The notes under the pieces are model-generated. The model had not been told where the DNA came from. It ran no database searches and saw only the letters and a program-made list of their open reading frames with translations. DNA of 64,000 bases from contig NW_019774269.1 in NCBI RefSeq assembly GCF_001039355.2, positions 297,251 to 361,250 on the forward strand, written 5' to 3'. The translations under genes were made by a program, and so were the position numbers. The stretch is from Lingula anatina. Its lineage: Eukaryota; Brachiopoda; Lingulata; Lingulida; Lingulidae. How positions within the stretch are numbered: position 1 is the stretch's first letter; each line of letters starts with the position of its first letter. This document shows positions 60,798 to 64,000 of the stretch, piece by piece.

Positions 60798-62632
60798 AAT
60801 GAAGACACACGGGCCCAAAGGACAAAGCGACGTGCGTGCACAATATAGGACAGCGCCAGACAATTTTAATACTTCATGTTACTTCTTTTTGTCAATACAT
60901 ATTTTTTTTAGTAAAGGAAAAGATATAACTCTGTCATGTTTCTGTTCAGTCGCTTATTGTAGTTGTTCTTAGGGTATTATTATCTTTTTCGTCTTTTGTA
61001 ATTTTTCCTAGCAGATTACACCCGGGCTCCGAAACTGGAAAGCATCACGAATTGCGAATAGCGATATCACCTTTTGTCTCGAGGCTTTTATATGGGGCTA
61101 GTAAATCCCGAGTTATGGAATACAGATGCTGGCGCTTGATCGCATTTCGCGATGCTTTCGAGTCACGGAGCCTTGACTGAGGTAGTTGCTTTTGCTTGTC
61201 CGCTATATTTAGGGCAGTTTTAAAAAGGATGTTTTACACGAGAAGAGGTCTTATTTCAAAAAGATCCCGGATGAAATTGTTACATATTTACAATGTCAGA
61301 GCAATTTAATATGTAAGAAATCTACAAAACATCTACGTAATTATTAACCCACAAAGCCCACTTACATTTTGTACTTTCACCAGGACAAGACGACAATTAC
61401 ACTGCGAAGTGCTCAATACAAAAATGTTATGTGAGCAAATTTATAACTCTGAGACATTCATAAACTTTAAAAAACACCTTATGTACTTTTAAACATGTTA
61501 TAAACCACATTGTTAGAAATAAAATATAACGGCACTACTGTAAATATCATTTTAAATAGATTTTAGTATTCATTATGTCATTTATAATGATAGGAATGTT
61601 TTGTAACTGTAACATCGATATACATAGTCGCATAATAAATATTATGATAATAATTTTGATATACACAGCTGTCTAACATTTTCAAGAAATAATAAGTGTT
61701 GTGTTGTCTTAAACCGTCAAATATATAAATGCATCCGCGTCCTACAAGTTTCAATTAAGCGTGGTTAAGTTGAGGCGATATAAAAGTCTCTTCCCATTTA
61801 ACTTGTCGAACGCAAACCTGCGGTTCATGCGGACTAAACCTAGCCTCTACCAGGGTTGCAGATGAATTATGTGCATTTTTCTTCACGGCAGAGACTCGGA
61901 TCATGAATTATCCAGAGAAATATCTGTGAATATTTAGTGGAAATCCATTTCTGTTAGATAGAAGGTCACACCCGTTCCTCAGGACTGAAATAAGTAAGAG
62001 ACTGACATTGGCGGGGGAGGGGGGGGGTGCGGGGGAGGGGGGTCAATAAGGTCATGCGAAGTACCCAAAACCGCAGTCTAAATACCTACGTATTTGAGTA
62101 AACGGGCGCGTTCCGAATGAAGTATCGTACATGTAATACGAAGATCGATCTAACTCGATCGGTCGCACTGAAAACGAAGTGAAAAAGCTTACGGAAACCG
62201 AGCGCAAGGGGTAATCACTCCCTAGGTTATCGAAGAGGCTTTTCATTCATTAACTGTGATTGCATTCCGGAGTCACCGCGGAGCTGGATTAGAACGATAG
62301 CTTCATTGGGAACACGCTGCCTAATTTTAGGGGTAGTGTGGGGAGAGACCAGCTTCCCTCCCCTCCCCCCCACCCACCCACACACACAAACGCACAGTCA
62401 TGCTGTGTTGACATCTTCGGCACGCCACGTTTGTTGACAGTGTTTTGATAGCACATGCACACAAGTAGATTAAACACACAGGCTGATGTAAGAATTGGGA
62501 CGCGTTGCAATTTGGCTATTGGGCGCTAGGACGGTATTTGGCTATTGTCACGCGAATTGTTGCACAGCTGTTGTGAATGTTGGCTATTGTACGCCAGCAT
62601 TAAGCACTCTGCGTTTGAAACCAAGTACCAAC
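60798..62632 (+). other. Spacer between P450 copies B and C
   Basis: Not homologous to the flanks of copies A and B. It contains a family 7 MITE, a diverged piece of the 24918 repeat (about 61848-61940), poly-G (about 62010-62043), and three tggctattg phrases close upstream of copy C (62511-62590). No TATA box is obvious. Confidence 0.6.
61024..61172. mobile_element. MITE family 7, copy 2 (reverse orientation)
   Basis: The ends GGGCTCCGAAACTGGAAAGC and GCTTTCGAGTCACGGAGCC are imperfect inverted repeats. The interior matches 51488-51635 on the opposite strand. Confidence 0.7.
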
Positions 62633-63017
62633 ATGGTTAACCTCGTACAGAGTCTCTTGGAGTATGTTTCTACTGTCGGTCTGCCGACTGTTTTGATATT
62701 CGTGGTAGTGCTGTTGTTAAGTCTGTGGTTGCTGTCGTCGAGGAATCCTCGGGTGAACTGGCCGCCCGGACCTGTCTGTTTCCCCGTGGTGGGATGTCTC
62801 CCACAGATGATGATCAGCGGTAGGAGAAGACAACCTACGGATCTTCTTCCATGGTATGATACATACGGAGATATCATGCACGTCAAACTTGGTGAACAAC
62901 ATTTGATAATGCTAGGGACTTATGAGCTGATCCAAGAGGCTTTCGTGAAGAATGCAGCTACAGTCAGTGCTAGACCTACTTGGATATATCTTCTTAAACA
63001 TGTAGTTGGAAAGGACG
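62633..63017 (+). CDS. CYP2-like cytochrome P450, copy C, first exon only
   Basis: ATG at 62633 opens a 385-bp exon of the same length and donor phase as exon 1 of copies A and B (GGACG/GTAAAT). It encodes the membrane anchor, WPPGP hinge, FPVVGCLPQMM and KYGDIMHV-type segment (YGDIMHVKLGEQ). About 120 bases around the anchor and hinge are nearly identical in all three genes. The 5' flank differs. The remaining seven exons should lie beyond the window; exon 2 is not found before 64000, in line with the 2-3 kb first introns of the paralogs. Confidence 0.9.
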
Positions 63018-64000
63018 GTAAATATGTGGCAGTTAATGAAGTGCATGCTCAGAGTACCTTTACCTCACCTACAGAATCCCTTGTAAATTTCACTCGTACA
63101 CAGCGGAGAGACGAGAACTTAAGTACTTGAGTACTTAATGTAGCCCAGAGAATCATGCCCTATCAATCCCCTTCACTTTTTCATATATACTATGGGTTAA
63201 TTTGTGGCAAAATTATGATGGTAACGGTGATTATTATTACCTCCGCAAAGGAGGTTATGTTTTCACCCCTGTATGTTGTTGTTATTATCATTTTTGCATG
63301 GTGACAGATCAATTATCCCGTTCTTCACCAAATGCTGCGTTTAAATGTCAGCTTAAATTCACAGACCCAGTTTTCGACCTACGAAGCAATGGGAACTGAA
63401 ATATTTGACCTTGTTCTCCGGTTGAATGACTAGGACGGTTTCGACCCAACAGTTTGCAATAATCTCCCGGGGAGGTCTTTGGTCTGTTAGTAAATTAATA
63501 GTTTTCAGTGGGAATGGGCCCTTAGCAACCAGTTTGTGTTTTGATTTGTAAATACACCTGTATAAGGGCATAAAGCGAACTTCATGACCTCTATGATAAG
63601 ATATCTTGTAAGTAGAAGTATATAGGCTCAAATTTAAAGATAACAATTGAAATGTTTTCTTACCATTTGATTTGCCCGTAAAGCCCGACCACTTTATTAT
63701 GACTCTAATTTGGAACTTAGAGCGCATTCAGAATTGGGGACTAACAGACCCATGGTTAAAATATGGCCGACCCACTTTAATGCTTGTCGCGATATCCTCG
63801 CGCGGTATCTATTTAGTGTCTAATCGGGATTTAAGCGGTAAGATTTTTAGTGGGTCGCCATAGTTGATCCGCAGATCTGTTAGTCCGCTGTGTTGAATGC
63901 GCTCTTAAAAGGATTGAAAGGGGGGGGGCACAAAACAGGTGAAACATGTACCGTGTAGTACTCTGACACTCCGACATCTCTCTCTCTCTCTCTTGTGCTT
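63018..64000 (+). other. Start of P450 copy C intron 1
   Basis: Contains phrases shared with the other first introns (cagacccagttttcgacc, agtgggaatgggccctta), one family 1 MITE and a terminal CT run. No exon. Confidence 0.65.
63720..63904. mobile_element. MITE family 1, copy 3
   Basis: The ends GAGCGCATTCAGAAT and GTTGAATGCGCTC are inverted with slight divergence. The interior shares aaaatatggccgacccac and gtgggtcgccatagttgatc-type blocks with copies 1 and 2. Confidence 0.85.

Larger units (their letters stand above)
37353..60800 (+). repeat. Tandem segmental duplication of a P450-containing unit (two copies)
   Basis: Sequence starting aagctttcaagga at 37353 resumes at 49005 and stays alignable with insertions and deletions through upstream flank, P450 exons and introns. 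Unit 1 is 37353-49004 (11.65 kb) and unit 2 runs from 49005 to about 60800. The junction falls 36 bp after the copy A stop codon. Confidence 0.88.

Overview
This is a piece of an intron-rich animal genome. It carries spliced genes with GT-AG introns in all three phases, animal-specific families (polycystin, MAM/SRCR/LDLa receptor, Hes repressor, CYP2-like P450), many small inverted-repeat transposons and AT-rich spacers. The families and repeats suit a marine invertebrate, perhaps a deuterostome such as a lancelet, hemichordate or echinoderm. A mollusc cannot be excluded from the sequence alone. No CRISPR array, rRNA or convincing tRNA was seen.

Layout. (1) 28-6511, plus strand: the last seven exons of a polycystin-1-like channel protein. 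Its second visible intron holds a 1.8-kb insertion with tandem nuclear-receptor-type DR1 motifs. (2) 8457-23555, minus strand: a complete 18-exon gene for a single-pass receptor of about 927 residues. The order is signal peptide, MAM, SRCR, LDLa, MAM, Ser/Thr-rich stalk, membrane segment and a tyrosine-rich tail with two NPxY motifs. All exon joins were checked by phase and give one open frame. (3) 26948-28374, minus strand: a complete three-exon Hes-type bHLH-Orange-WRPW repressor. (4) 28375-37352: a long spacer with several GC-rich, high-complexity islands and a piggyBac-like element with TTAA ends. (5) 37353-61000: a tandem duplication, unit about 11.65 kb, each unit carrying an eight-exon CYP2-like P450 of 500 residues, with an inverted relic of the heme-binding exon upstream of the first gene. 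(6) 62633-63017: the first exon of a third P450, which continues past the window.

The polycystin and receptor genes converge; the Hes gene and the P450 cluster diverge. The three P450s probably act on related small lipophilic substrates at the endoplasmic reticulum; nothing ties the other genes into one pathway. The most notable items are the receptor, whose ectodomain consists entirely of symmetric phase 1-1 exon modules; the DR1-bearing insertion; the P450 duplication breakpoint 36 bp after a stop codon; and a 2.36-kb foldback-like transposon nested in a smaller one inside P450 copy B. Two N gaps (431 and 405 bases) and two single Ns sit at homopolymers; one single N marks an unmerged contig overlap that falsely duplicates 309 bp.
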